A stretch of DNA of 50,938 bases, taken from positions 1-50,938 of the forward strand of contig JARLIY010000045.1 in NCBI GenBank assembly GCA_031291475.1, written 5' to 3'. Shown here piece after piece: positions 35,393-44,959 of this stretch. Made by a program: the position numbers and the translations under genes. This DNA is from Xanthobacteraceae bacterium (lineage in GTDB: Bacteria; Pseudomonadota; Alphaproteobacteria; Rhizobiales; Xanthobacteraceae). Below the pieces are notes generated by a model. The model saw nothing but the letters and a program-made list of their open reading frames with translations, ran no database searches and was not told the DNA's origin. Within the stretch, counting starts at the first letter, position 1; every line of letters begins with the position of its first letter.

Positions 35393-36556
35393 GTGGACAA
35401 CGTCATGGGGTCCTATTTTTTGTCGCACCTGCATGCGCTCGGCGGCGGCGTCGTCGGGTATCTCATTCCCTTTTTGTTCGTGCTCAGCCTTGTGGTGTTT
35501 TTCCATGAACTCGGCCATTTCCTGATCGCACGCTGGTGCGGTGTACGGATCCTGGTGTTTTCCATCGGTTTTGGTCCGGAAATCGTCGGCTTCAACGATC
35601 GCTATGGTACGCGCTGGAAAATCTCCCTTATCCCGCTCGGCGGCTTTGTAAAGTTTTTCGGCGACGAGAATGCCGCGAGCGCGCCCGATACCGCTCGCCT
35701 AGCGAGCATGGATTCGCGAGAACGCGCCCACAGCTTCATCTTTCAGCCGGTGATTAAGCGCGCGGCCATCGTCGTGGCCGGACCGTTGGCGAATTTCCTC
35801 CTGGCGATCGTGATCTTCGCCGGCGTGTTCATGCTCTACGGCAAGCAAACCATGAGCGCGCGTGTGGACGCGGTGCAGCCGGACAGCGTCGCGGCGGCGG
35901 CCGGATTCAAGGCCGGCGATCTCGTCGTGGCAATCGACGGCCGCGCCATCGACAGCTTTGCCGAGATGCAGCGCGTGGTCAGTTCAAGCGCCGGCGAAAC
36001 CCTCGACATCACCGTCGAGCGCGACGGGAAGCAGCTCGTGCTTTCGGCGACGCCCACGCTCAAGGAAGTCAAGGATAACTTCGGCAACACACAACGCATT
36101 GGGATTCTCGGCATCAGCCGGTCGATGGCTCCGGAAGATCTGAAAATGCATTCGGTCGCTCCGCTGCAGGCCATCTTGCTGAGCGTCGAGGAGACCTGGT
36201 CCGTGGTCGACCGTACGATGCGCTATCTCGGCGGCGTGATCGCTGGCCGCGAGGCGGCCAACCAGCTCGGCGGACCGATTCGCATTGCGCAAATGTCGGG
36301 GCAAGTGGCGACCTTCGGCTTCGTGCCGCTCATTCAGCTCGCCGCCGTGCTCTCGGTCTCGATCGGCCTCTTGAACCTGTTTCCGATCCCGCTGCTCGAT
36401 GGCGGTCACCTTTTGTTCTATCTGATCGAGGGAATACGCGGCCGTCCGCTCTCCGAGCGGGCTCAGGAAGTGGGATTTCGCATCGGCCTCGCGATCGTCC
36501 TGATGTTGATGATATTTGCAACTTTCAATGACATCATCCATCTGACGACCTCTTAA
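35393..36556 (+). CDS. rseP: RseP-type intramembrane zinc metalloprotease (site-2 protease)
   Basis: The enzyme cuts membrane proteins such as anti-sigma factors or, in Caulobacter, PodJ (homologue MmpA). It has 387 residues. The active site HELGH is at 38-42 in the first helix. One PDZ domain is visible around 150-220 (VQPDSVAAAAGFKAGDLVVA). The second metal motif is NLFPIPLLDGGHLL near the C-terminus. The GTG 35393 start is supported by AAGGGG upstream; ATG 35405 is an alternative. It precedes bamA, as in most proteobacteria. Confidence 0.93.
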   Translation: MDNVMGSYFLSHLHALGGGVVGYLIPFLFVLSLVVFFHELGHFLIARWCGVRILVFSIGFGPEIVGFNDRYGTRWKISLIPLGGFVKFFGDENAASAPDTARLASMDSRERAHSFIFQPVIKRAAIVVAGPLANFLLAIVIFAGVFMLYGKQTMSARVDAVQPDSVAAAAGFKAGDLVVAIDGRAIDSFAEMQRVVSSSAGETLDITVERDGKQLVLSATPTLKEVKDNFGNTQRIGILGISRSMAPEDLKMHSVAPLQAILLSVEETWSVVDRTMRYLGGVIAGREAANQLGGPIRIAQMSGQVATFGFVPLIQLAAVLSVSIGLLNLFPIPLLDGGHLLFYLIEGIRGRPLSERAQEVGFRIGLAIVLMLMIFATFNDIIHLTTS

Positions 36557-36664
36557 ACGACGCTCGCACCTGACACGGGGCAGGGCGAATAAATGTGCTA
36601 ATTCAACGCGGAGAAACAACTTGTCACGGGTTTGAGACGTAAGCTGAGGGAGACTGCGAGCAAC

Positions 36665-36679
36665 CCGCCCTGGGGGCGG
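36665..36679. promoter_or_regulatory. Hairpin in the rseP-bamA gap
   Basis: CCGCCC and GGGCGG pair around a three-base loop, about 30 bases before the bamA start. There is no T-tract. It may limit read-through or tune bamA translation. Confidence 0.35.
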
Positions 36680-36707
36680 CCACGAGGGTATTAAGGGCGC
36701 TTTGCGC

Positions 36708-39284
36708 ATGGACATGTGTGAATTTGTAAGACGAGGGCTTGTCGTGGCCGGCTTGCTCCTCGCCATCGTATTTTTTGGGGGTGGCTCGGGCGCGGTATTT
36801 GCACAAACCGCGGGAACCGGCGCCGCCGCCGGCTCCATTGTCGTGGAGGGCAACCGCCGGGTCGAAGCCGACACGATCCGCTCGTACTTTAAGATGGCCC
36901 CCGGCGAACATCTCGATGCCGCCAAAATCGACAGCGCCCTAAAAGCGCTTTACGCCTCCGGTTTGTTCCAGGATATCCGCATCTCCCAGTCGGGCAACCG
37001 CCTCGTCGTCACCGTAGTGGAGGCGCCGGTCATCGATCGGTTGGCCTTCGAGGGCAACACCAAGATCAAGGACGAGCAGCTCCAGCAGGAAATCCAGTCG
37101 AAAGCCCGCGGGACGCTGTCGCGCGCGACCGTGCAGTCCGACGTCCAGCGCCTCATCGAGGTGTATCACCGCAACGGCCGCTTCGATGTCCAGGTGGTGC
37201 CGAAAATCGTCGAGCGGCCGAACAATCGCGTCGACCTGATCTTCGAAATCAAGGAAGGCGAGAAGACCGGCGTCAAGACCATCAACTTCGTCGGCAATAA
37301 CGCCTACTCGTCCTCGCGGCTGAAGGACGTGATCAAGACCTCGACGTCGAACTTCCTGAGCTTTCTGCTAACCGCCGACGTTTACGATCCGGACCGCATC
37401 GAAGCCGACCGCGATCTGATCCGGCGCTTCTATCTCAGCCACGGCTATGCCGACGTGCAGGTCGTGTCCGCCACCGGCGAGTACGATCCGGGACAGAAGG
37501 GCTTCATCATCACATTCACGATCGAAGAGGGCCCGCTGTACCGCTTCGGCACCATCGACATTCAGTCCAACATCCGCGCCGTCGAAGCACAGTCGCTGCG
37601 CTCTACGCTGCGGGTACATTCGGGCGACGTTTACAACGGCGATGCCGTCGAGAAGACCGTCGAGAACCTGACCGTCGAGATCACCAAGCACGGCTACCCA
37701 TTCGCCACGGTGCGGCCGCGCGGTGATCGCAATCCGCAAACGCGGACCATCAGCGTCATCTTTGTCGTTGACGAAGGGGTGCGCGCTTATATCGAGCGCA
37801 TCAACATCCGCAACAATACCCGTACCCGCGATTACGTGATCCGGCGTGAGATCGATATTTCCGAAGGCGATCCCTACAATCGCGCTTTGATCGATCGCGC
37901 CGAGAGACGCATCAAGAATCTGAACTTCTTCAAAACGGTGAAGATCACCAACGAGCCCGGCTCGGCGCCCGACCGCGTCGTGATCAATGTCGACGTCGAG
38001 GAGCAATCGACCGGCGACTTTTCGGTCATGGGTGGCTATTCGACCGCCGACGGCTTCATGGGCCAGGTATCGATCTCCGAACGCAACCTGTTTGGAACCG
38101 GCAAGTACGGCAGAGTGTCGGCGACGCTCGGCCAGTATATTCGCGGCATCGAGTTTAATTACGTCGAACCTTATCTTCTCGATCAACGGATGTCCGGCGG
38201 CATCGATTTGTTCGCCCGGGAGACGCTGGCGAGCCCGTATCTTTCATACGGCACGACCAATATCGGCACCAACTTGAAACTGAGCATTCCACTGCGCGAG
38301 GATCTGAGCCTGCAACTGCGCTATTCGATCTATTGGCAGCAGATCACACTTACGTCGAGCTTGGACGATTGCGCCAATATCAACCCGAATTTCTCGACCA
38401 GTTTCCCGACGCAGAATGCCATTAACGCCGCGACGGCAGCCGGCGTGCTTGCCGCGGCCTATCCCGGTTATGCCCTGGTGCCATCAGGAAACCAGAACAA
38501 CTGCATCACCCTCCAGGGCTCGCCGTATTACGTAGCCTCGCTCCCGATCCGCTACGAACTGGCCCAGGGCGGCTATCTCACTTCGCTGGCCGGATACGGC
38601 TTGATTTATAATACCCTCGACAACAACAAGCGCCCGACCAGCGGCATGCTCCTGAGTTTCGGTCAGGATTTCGCCGGTCTCGGCGGCGATTCATATTACA
38701 TGCGCTCGGTCGGCGATTTTCGCATCTATTACGAGGCCGTCTCCGACTTGATCGGCGTCCTGCACTTGCAGGGCGGCGACATGCTCGGGTTTAAAGACGG
38801 CGGATACGTGCGCATGCTCGATGACTTCAAGATCGGCCCCAATGTCGTCCGCGGCTTCGAACCGGCCGGCATCGGGCCGCGCGACCTCACCGCGTACACC
38901 GCGAACGATACGCTTGGCGGCACGATGTATTGGGGCGCCAGCCTCGAGTTCCAATACCCGTTTTTCTTCTTGCCCAAGGATTCCGGCATGCGCGGCGCCG
39001 TGTTCGTCGATTCCGGCGCGGAGTGGGGTTACAAGGCCGAAACCTCATGGGCGGCCAACGGCGAAGTCAACGGCAACATAACGACCAACACCGGCGTCAC
39101 TTTTTATTGTCCAAACTGCGCCATGCAATACGCCGACACCGCTGCTCCGCGCGTATCCGCGGGCGTCAGCCTGATCTGGGACTCACCGTTCGGTCCATTG
39201 CGTTTCGATCTCGCCTATCCGCTCCTGAAACAGCCGTATGATCGCACCCAGTTCTTCCAATTTGGCGGCGGCACGCGATTCTGA
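36708..39284 (+). CDS. bamA: Outer membrane protein assembly factor BamA
   Basis: BamA inserts beta-barrel proteins into the outer membrane (858 residues). There is a signal peptide (VVAGLLLAIVFF up to VFAQ), then five POTRA repeats (first GSIVVEGNRRVEADTIRSYF). A 16-strand barrel follows, with the essential loop-6 motif VRGFEPAGIGPRDL and a terminal phenylalanine (GGGTRF). One barrel loop is long and holds two cysteines (DDCANINPN to NQNNCITL), and another has a CPNC pair, suggesting disulfide-tied surface loops. ATG 36708 is chosen as start, with AAGGG ten bases upstream. ATG 36714 is possible. Confidence 0.95.
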   Translation: MDMCEFVRRGLVVAGLLLAIVFFGGGSGAVFAQTAGTGAAAGSIVVEGNRRVEADTIRSYFKMAPGEHLDAAKIDSALKALYASGLFQDIRISQSGNRLVVTVVEAPVIDRLAFEGNTKIKDEQLQQEIQSKARGTLSRATVQSDVQRLIEVYHRNGRFDVQVVPKIVERPNNRVDLIFEIKEGEKTGVKTINFVGNNAYSSSRLKDVIKTSTSNFLSFLLTADVYDPDRIEADRDLIRRFYLSHGYADVQVVSATGEYDPGQKGFIITFTIEEGPLYRFGTIDIQSNIRAVEAQSLRSTLRVHSGDVYNGDAVEKTVENLTVEITKHGYPFATVRPRGDRNPQTRTISVIFVVDEGVRAYIERINIRNNTRTRDYVIRREIDISEGDPYNRALIDRAERRIKNLNFFKTVKITNEPGSAPDRVVINVDVEEQSTGDFSVMGGYSTADGFMGQVSISERNLFGTGKYGRVSATLGQYIRGIEFNYVEPYLLDQRMSGGIDLFARETLASPYLSYGTTNIGTNLKLSIPLREDLSLQLRYSIYWQQITLTSSLDDCANINPNFSTSFPTQNAINAATAAGVLAAAYPGYALVPSGNQNNCITLQGSPYYVASLPIRYELAQGGYLTSLAGYGLIYNTLDNNKRPTSGMLLSFGQDFAGLGGDSYYMRSVGDFRIYYEAVSDLIGVLHLQGGDMLGFKDGGYVRMLDDFKIGPNVVRGFEPAGIGPRDLTAYTANDTLGGTMYWGASLEFQYPFFFLPKDSGMRGAVFVDSGAEWGYKAETSWAANGEVNGNITTNTGVTFYCPNCAMQYADTAAPRVSAGVSLIWDSPFGPLRFDLAYPLLKQPYDRTQFFQFGGGTRF

Positions 39285-39314
39285 TCGCGGCTTGCGACCG
39301 TCGAGGCCGGGCGC

Positions 39315-40373
39315 ATGCCGGACTTCTTCCCAACGAGCCACGAGCTGACGATCCGCGAGATCGTCGCGCTCACGCGCGCCGTGCCGCGGTTAGGCGTTCC
39401 GCTCGACCGGCGCATCGGCAACATCGCGCCGCTCGACACGGCGCGCGCCGGCGACATCACTTACCTCGACAACGCCAAATATCTCGATGCGCTCGCGGTC
39501 ACCCGCGCCGGCGCCTGCTTGGTGGTGCCGCGTTTCGAGGGCGCAGCGCCGAACAATCTTGCGGTCCTAGTGACGGCGGAGCCGCACCGCGCTTTCGTCG
39601 CCGTGGCGCGGGCGCTGTTTCCCTCGGCGCTGCGGCCGTCCTCGCTGTTCGGCGGGACCGGTCGCGCGCGAAGCGCGCAGGTGCACGCTTCCGCGCATGT
39701 CGAAGCCGGCGTCACCATCGATCCGCTGGCGGTGATCGGGCCCGACGCCGAGATCGGCGCCGGTACACTCATTAGCGCCGGCGCGGTGATCGGCCCAGGC
39801 GTGGCGATCGGACGCGACTGCGCGATCGGCGCCGGCGCCACCATACTGCACGCCTTGATCGGCGATCGCGTGGTCATCCATTCCGGCGTCCGCATCGGCC
39901 AGGACGGCTTCGGCTACCTTCCTTCGCCGCAGGGCCATCAGAAAATCCCGCAGACCCGCCGGGTCATCATCCAGGATGACGTTGAAATCGGCGCCAACGC
40001 CACGATCGATCGGGGCTCGACCCGGGACACCGTCATCGGCGAGGGCACCAAGATCGACAATCTCGTGCAAATCGCGCACAACGTCACCGTCGGACGCCGT
40101 TGTTTGATCGCAGCGCAGACCGGCATATCCGGCAGCTCGCAGGTGGGAGATTTCGTGATGATGGGAGGGCAGGTTGGGCTCGCCGACCACGTGACCATCG
40201 GCGACGGCGCCATGCTCGCCGCACAGAGCGGCTTCATGTCGGACGTTCCTCCGGGCGGCCGCTTTATGGGCTCGCCCGCGCAGCCGGCCCGGGAATACAT
40301 GAAGGGCATCGCGTTGCTGCGGCGCCTGGCGCGCGGCGGCAAGCGCGGTACGCGGGACGGGGAAGGCGAATGA
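39315..40373 (+). CDS. lpxD: UDP-3-O-acylglucosamine N-acyltransferase
   Basis: LpxD adds the N-linked acyl chain in lipid A synthesis (352 residues). The N-terminal uridine-binding domain is followed by hexapeptide repeats of a left-handed beta-helix ([20 protein letters not shown] and further). The catalytic histidine is His255 in IAHNVTVG. The C-terminal helix is basic. Its stop overlaps the fabZ start (ATGA). It belongs to the conserved bamA-lpxD-fabZ-lpxA-lpxI-lpxB order. Confidence 0.95.
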   Translation: MPDFFPTSHELTIREIVALTRAVPRLGVPLDRRIGNIAPLDTARAGDITYLDNAKYLDALAVTRAGACLVVPRFEGAAPNNLAVLVTAEPHRAFVAVARALFPSALRPSSLFGGTGRARSAQVHASAHVEAGVTIDPLAVIGPDAEIGAGTLISAGAVIGPGVAIGRDCAIGAGATILHALIGDRVVIHSGVRIGQDGFGYLPSPQGHQKIPQTRRVIIQDDVEIGANATIDRGSTRDTVIGEGTKIDNLVQIAHNVTVGRRCLIAAQTGISGSSQVGDFVMMGGQVGLADHVTIGDGAMLAAQSGFMSDVPPGGRFMGSPAQPAREYMKGIALLRRLARGGKRGTRDGEGE

Positions 40374-40822
40374 GCGCCGATACTCTCGCTATCGCCGACA
40401 TCCGCGAGATCCTGCGGCTGTTGCCGCATCGCTACCCGTTCATCATGATCGATCGTGTGATCGACATGCGCGGTGACGAGCACGCCATCGGCATCAAGAA
40501 TGTGAGCTTCAACGAGCCGCAATTCCTCGGGCATTTTCCCGACAATCCGGTCATGCCCGGCGTCCTGGTGATCGAGGGCATGGCGCAGACCGCCGGCGTC
40601 TTGTGCCTGCGCAATATGCGGTCCGATGGTCCGCGATCGATGTTCTTTCTCACCATCGACAAAGCAAAATTCCGCAAGCCGGCCGTGCCCGGCGACGTGC
40701 TCGAATATCATGTCGACAAAATCGCGCATCGCCGCAACATGTGGTGGTACCGCGCCGAAGCCAAAGTCGGCGAAGCGCTGATCGCCGAGGCCGAAGTCGG
40801 CGCGGTCATTACTGAGGGCTAG
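40370..40822 (+). CDS. fabZ: 3-hydroxyacyl-ACP dehydratase FabZ
   Basis: FabZ dehydrates 3-hydroxyacyl-ACP in fatty acid elongation and competes with LpxA and LpxD for that substrate, which explains the clustering. It has 150 residues. Catalytic His55 ([13 protein letters not shown]) and Glu69 (VIEGMAQ) are present. ATG 40370 overlaps the lpxD stop, and lpxA follows with no gap (TAG-ATG). Confidence 0.95.
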   Translation: MSADTLAIADIREILRLLPHRYPFIMIDRVIDMRGDEHAIGIKNVSFNEPQFLGHFPDNPVMPGVLVIEGMAQTAGVLCLRNMRSDGPRSMFFLTIDKAKFRKPAVPGDVLEYHVDKIAHRRNMWWYRAEAKVGEALIAEAEVGAVITEG

Positions 40823-41644
40823 ATGGCGATCGATCCGACCGCGCGCGTCGCCGAAGGCGCGCGCATTGGCGAGGGTGTGGAGATCGGCCCTTATTGCCTG
40901 GTCGGTCCACAGGTCGAGCTTAGGAGCGGGGTGCGGCTGATCGGCCACGTCAACATCGCCGGCGCCACAAGCATTGGGGAAGACTGCGTCGTCTATCCCT
41001 TCGCCTCGCTCGGCACGCCGCCGCAATCGGTCCATTACCGCGGCGTGGCGACGCAACTCATCGTCGGCGCGCGCTGCGAAGTGCGCGAGGGCGTCACCAT
41101 GAATACCGGCACCGAGGACGGCGGCGGTGTCACCCGCGTCGGCGAGCGTTGCACGTTCATGGTCGGCGCGCATGTCGGGCACGATTGCACGGTTGGCAAC
41201 GAGGTGACATTCGCCAACAACGCCGTGATCGGCGGTCACGTCTCGGTCGGCGATCACACTTTTCTCGGCGGCCATTCCGCCATCCACCAATTCGTGCGCA
41301 TCGGGGAGGGCGTCATGATGGCCGGCATGTCGGCCGCCCGCGACGACATCATCCCCTTCGGCTTCGCGTTCGGCCAGACCGGGGCGCTGGTCGGACTCAA
41401 CACCGTTGGCCTGCGCCGGCGCGGCGCGACGCGCCCGGAAGTGCGGCGGCTGCGCGAAGCCTATCGCGCGCTGTTCTTCGCCGAGGGGCTGCTCTCCGAT
41501 CGCATCAACGCCGTCGCAGCGGCCTATGCCGGCGAACCGCTGGTGGCAAAAATCATTGCCTTTATCCGCGCCGGCGGCAAACGGCCGCTGATGCAGCCAC
41601 GCACCAAGCGAATGCCCGATGCGGACGATGACGATGCATCCTGA
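40823..41644 (+). CDS. lpxA: UDP-N-acetylglucosamine O-acyltransferase
   Basis: This is the first enzyme of lipid A synthesis (273 residues). Hexapeptide repeats start at IDPTARVAEGARIGEGVEIG. The catalytic His120 is in GAHVGHDCTVGN. GLRRRGAT and a C-terminal helical domain follow. The end is acidic (DADDDDAS). It starts immediately after fabZ and overlaps lpxI by up to 17 bases. Confidence 0.95.
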   Translation: MAIDPTARVAEGARIGEGVEIGPYCLVGPQVELRSGVRLIGHVNIAGATSIGEDCVVYPFASLGTPPQSVHYRGVATQLIVGARCEVREGVTMNTGTEDGGGVTRVGERCTFMVGAHVGHDCTVGNEVTFANNAVIGGHVSVGDHTFLGGHSAIHQFVRIGEGVMMAGMSAARDDIIPFGFAFGQTGALVGLNTVGLRRRGATRPEVRRLREAYRALFFAEGLLSDRINAVAAAYAGEPLVAKIIAFIRAGGKRPLMQPRTKRMPDADDDDAS

Positions 41645-42521
41645 CGAGCCGGGTACGGCCGTCACCGCCGCCGGAGGCGATCCGCTGGCGATCGTTTGCG
41701 GCGGCGGTAGCTTTCCCGGCGCCGTTGCCGAGGCGATTACGCGCCGCGGCCGGCGCCCGGTGATGTTTGCGGTGCGCGGCTGGGCCAATCCCGAAGTGGT
41801 CGAGCGCTATGCGCATCACTGGATCGCCATCGGCCAGGTCGGACGTTTCTTCCGCCTCGCCCGCGCCGAGAATTGCCGCGAGGCTTTGTTCATCGGCACG
41901 CTGCTGCGGCCGCCGATCACCCAGATCCGTCTCGATTGGAAATCAATTCTTTTGCTGCCGCAGGTCATTCGCCTCTTTCACGGCGGCGATGACCGGTTGT
42001 TGTCCGGCGTCGCCGGCCTGATCGAGCAGGGCGGATTGCGCATGATCGGCGTCAAGGATGTGGCGCCGGAAATCATCGTGCCGGAAGGCATCCTGGGACG
42101 CCTGCAACCCTCGGAGCGCGATCGCGCCGATATCGCCCACGGCCTGAAGGTAATCGCGGCGCTGGGCCGGTTCGACGTGGGTCAGGCGGCGGTCGTCGCC
42201 AACAATCACGTGCTTGCGGTCGAAGCGGCGGAAGGCACCGACAATTTGCTCCTTCGCATCGCCAAATTGCGCCGCCAAGGCCGGGTGACGACGCCCGCCG
42301 GCACCGGCGTCCTCGTCAAAGCGCCCAAGCCCGGCCAGGATCACCGCTTCGACCTGCCGGCGATCGGTCCGCAAACCGTCGAGAATGTCGCGCGTGCCGG
42401 TCTTGCCGGATTAGCCGTCGTCGCTGGCAGCACGATCATTGCGGAGCCGGAGCTGGTGATCGCAGCAGCCGATCGCGCAAAGATTTTCTTCGTCGGCATG
42501 CGAGAGGATGCGGCCGGATGA
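41628..42521 (+). CDS. lpxI: UDP-2,3-diacylglucosamine pyrophosphatase LpxI
   Basis: LpxI hydrolyses UDP-2,3-diacylglucosamine to lipid X. It replaces LpxH in alphaproteobacteria. It has 297 residues: LAIVCGGGSFPGAVAEAI at the start, IGTLLRPPITQIRLD, then the C-terminal catalytic domain with KVIAALGRFDVGQAAVV and GTDNLLLRIA. Starts at 41619, 41628 or 41634 are all possible; I chose 41628 for its GCGGAC spacing. It is followed by lpxB in a four-base overlap. Confidence 0.92.
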   Translation: MTMHPDEPGTAVTAAGGDPLAIVCGGGSFPGAVAEAITRRGRRPVMFAVRGWANPEVVERYAHHWIAIGQVGRFFRLARAENCREALFIGTLLRPPITQIRLDWKSILLLPQVIRLFHGGDDRLLSGVAGLIEQGGLRMIGVKDVAPEIIVPEGILGRLQPSERDRADIAHGLKVIAALGRFDVGQAAVVANNHVLAVEAAEGTDNLLLRIAKLRRQGRVTTPAGTGVLVKAPKPGQDHRFDLPAIGPQTVENVARAGLAGLAVVAGSTIIAEPELVIAAADRAKIFFVGMREDAAG

Positions 42522-43735
42522 ACTCCGCCCCGCAGCCGCGGCCGCTGTCCATCCATCTCGTCGCCGCCGAAGAATCCGGCGACCTGCTTGGCGCGGCGTT
42601 GGCGCGCGCGCTCGCCGCCGGCGCCGACGGTCCGCTCACGCTCGCCGGCGTCGGCGGGCGCGCCATGGCAGCGGCGGGGATCGTCAGTCCGTTTCCGATC
42701 GAGGAGCTTTCGATCTTCGGCGTCAGCGCCATCCCGCGCCGCCTGCCGATGATCTTGCGCCGCATTCGCGAGACGGCGGACGCGATCATCGCCGCGCGTC
42801 CGGACGCGCTCGTCATAATCGACAGTCCGGATTTCACCCACCGCGTCGCGCGCCGCGTGCGCGCCCGCGCGCCTTCGGTCCCGATCGTCGATTACGTCTC
42901 TCCGTCGGTCTGGGCCTGGCGCTCCGGACGCGCGCGGGCCATGCGCGCCTATGTCGATTGCGTCCTGGCGATCCTGCCTTTCGAGCCGGCCGCCCATGCG
43001 CGGCTCGGCGGCCCGCCGTGCATTTATGTCGGCCACCCGTTGATCGAACAGATATCCGAATTGCGTCCCGACGCGGATGAAGAAAGGCGCCGGCGCACCG
43101 ATCCGCCGCTCGTTCTGGTCCTGCCCGGCAGCCGCTCGAGCGAGATCCGCCGACTGATGGCGATCTTCGGCGAGGCCGTCGCGCGCGTCGCCGCCCGCAT
43201 CGGACCGATGGAGCTCGTGCTCCCGACCGTGCCGCATCTCGCAGCCGAAGTGCGCGCGGCGGTGGCCGGCTGGGCGGTGGCGCCGCGCGTCGTCGTCGAG
43301 GCCGCGGAGAAAGGGAGGGCGTTCCGCAGCGCGCGCGCCGCGCTCGCCGCCTCCGGCACGGTGACGCTCGAACTCGCGCTCGCTGGTGTCCCGACCGTGG
43401 CCGCCTACCGCGTGACGTTCGTTGAGGAAATGATCGCCAGGCTTATTCGGCTGCGCGCCGATCTGCAAAGCATCATCCTCGCCAATCTGGTGATGGGCGA
43501 GAATGTCGTGCCGGAGTTTTTGCAAAACGACTGCACGCCCCAGCGTCTCGCCGATGCGCTCGTGCCGCTTCTCGCCGACACGCCCGAGCGCGCGCGGCAG
43601 ATCGAGGCCTTCAGGCGGCTCGATCGCATCATGGCCGTGGAGCGGACGCCGAGCGCCAGGGCCGCCGCCACGGTGCTGGAATTTGCCCGCCAGGGCCGGC
43701 GCGATTTTGCCGCCGCCGCGGCCCGCGAAGGTTAA
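42518..43735 (+). CDS. lpxB: Lipid-A-disaccharide synthase
   Basis: LpxB condenses lipid X with UDP-diacylglucosamine to form the lipid A disaccharide (405 residues, GT-B fold). It contains VAAEESGDLLGAALARAL near the N-terminus, DSPDFTHRVARR, YVSPSVWAWRSGRA, the sugar-nucleotide motif LVLPGSRSSEIRRL, and SGTVTLELALAGVP. ATG 42518 overlaps the lpxI stop. In relatives gltA often follows; here it is replaced by a fabH-type gene. Confidence 0.95.
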   Translation: MNSAPQPRPLSIHLVAAEESGDLLGAALARALAAGADGPLTLAGVGGRAMAAAGIVSPFPIEELSIFGVSAIPRRLPMILRRIRETADAIIAARPDALVIIDSPDFTHRVARRVRARAPSVPIVDYVSPSVWAWRSGRARAMRAYVDCVLAILPFEPAAHARLGGPPCIYVGHPLIEQISELRPDADEERRRRTDPPLVLVLPGSRSSEIRRLMAIFGEAVARVAARIGPMELVLPTVPHLAAEVRAAVAGWAVAPRVVVEAAEKGRAFRSARAALAASGTVTLELALAGVPTVAAYRVTFVEEMIARLIRLRADLQSIILANLVMGENVVPEFLQNDCTPQRLADALVPLLADTPERARQIEAFRRLDRIMAVERTPSARAAATVLEFARQGRRDFAAAAAREG

Positions 43736-43824
43736 CCGCCTGATGTCGGGACGCTATCAATGCCCCAACCATCCTGCTAACCAAGGAACCGGGCGGTCGA
43801 GGAACCTTTAAGTCTCGCGTGCGT

Positions 43825-44886
43825 ATGACGAAAAAGCCTGCAAAACCAAAGTCCGCAATCCGGGCGGCGATCACCGGCGTGCACGGCTACGTTCCGCCCG
43901 ACGTGCTGACCAATGCCGAATTGGCGCGGATGGTCGACACCAGCGACCAGTGGATCGTCGAGCGCACCGGAATCAAGGAACGCCATATCCTCAAGGGCAA
44001 GGGTCTCGGCACCTCGCATATGGGCGCCGAGGCGGTGCGTGGGCTGTTGAAGAAAACCGGCACCGGGCCGGGCGAAGTCGATCTACTGATCTGCGCCACC
44101 ACGACACCCGACTTCGTGTTTCCCTCGACCGCCAATCTTATTTGCGACATGGCGGACATTCGCGGCATCGGCAGCTTCGACGTCCAGGCCGCGTGCTCTG
44201 GTTTCGTCTATGCACTGACCATCGCTGCGCGATTCATCGAGAGCGGCGCCTATCGCAAGATCGTGGTGGTCGGTGCCGACAAGATGTCGTCGATCATCGA
44301 CTATACCGACCGCGCGACCTGCGTGCTGTTCGGTGACGGCGCCGGCGCCGTGCTAGTCGAGCCGAACCGTAAATACGGCATTCTCGACACGTTGATCGCC
44401 TCCGACGGCGCCGGCATGAAACATTTGCACCAGAAGGCTGGCGGCAGCCGCATGCCGCCGACGGCGGAGACCGTCGCCAAGCGCCTGCACTTCGTCCATC
44501 AGGAGGGCGCCGCAGTCTACAAATTCGCCATTGCACGCATGGCCGACGTCGCGATCGAGCTGATGGCCCGCAATTGCCTGACCAAGGACAGCGTCGATTG
44601 GCTGGTGCCGCACCAGGCCAACCGCCGCATCATCGAGGCGACCGCCGAACGTGTCGGCCTTCCGGCGAACCGGGTGATGGTCACGATCCAAAAATACGGC
44701 AACACCACCGCGGCCACGATTCCGCTCTGCCTCTGGGATTACGAGCAGAAACTCAAAGCCGGCGACCGTCTGCTGCTCGCGGCCTTCGGCGGCGGCTTCA
44801 CCTGGGGCGGCATCTACATGACCTGGGCCTACGACGGGGCCTCCCGCGCAGTAAAAGTAAAGCGGGGCAGGAAAGCCGTCGGCTGA
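43825..44886 (+). CDS. fabH: 3-oxoacyl-ACP synthase III (FabH-type ketosynthase)
   Basis: This thiolase-fold enzyme condenses an acyl-CoA with malonyl-ACP. The triad is complete: Cys124 (AACSGF), His263 (VPHQANRR) and Asn293 (KYGNTTAA). It has 353 residues, about 30 more than typical FabH. The extra residues are a basic N-terminal extension (TKKPAKPKS) and a basic tail (KVKRGRKAVG). It is not next to plsX, where the housekeeping fabH of alphaproteobacteria usually lies, so it may be a second copy with another starter unit. GTG 43819 is an alternative start. Confidence 0.85.
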   Translation: MTKKPAKPKSAIRAAITGVHGYVPPDVLTNAELARMVDTSDQWIVERTGIKERHILKGKGLGTSHMGAEAVRGLLKKTGTGPGEVDLLICATTTPDFVFPSTANLICDMADIRGIGSFDVQAACSGFVYALTIAARFIESGAYRKIVVVGADKMSSIIDYTDRATCVLFGDGAGAVLVEPNRKYGILDTLIASDGAGMKHLHQKAGGSRMPPTAETVAKRLHFVHQEGAAVYKFAIARMADVAIELMARNCLTKDSVDWLVPHQANRRIIEATAERVGLPANRVMVTIQKYGNTTAATIPLCLWDYEQKLKAGDRLLLAAFGGGFTWGGIYMTWAYDGASRAVKVKRGRKAVG

Positions 44887-44959
44887 CGGGGCGCGGCCGC
44901 ATCGGCGGCGGCTGGACGAGGCACAAGTCGGAGCTCTTTTCGTTCGTAATTGTATGCTA

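Noticed and set aside
39938..41788. A 616-codon minus-strand frame opposite lpxD, fabZ and lpxA
   Set aside because: It spans three essential genes and lacks domain patterns; it results from the high GC content.
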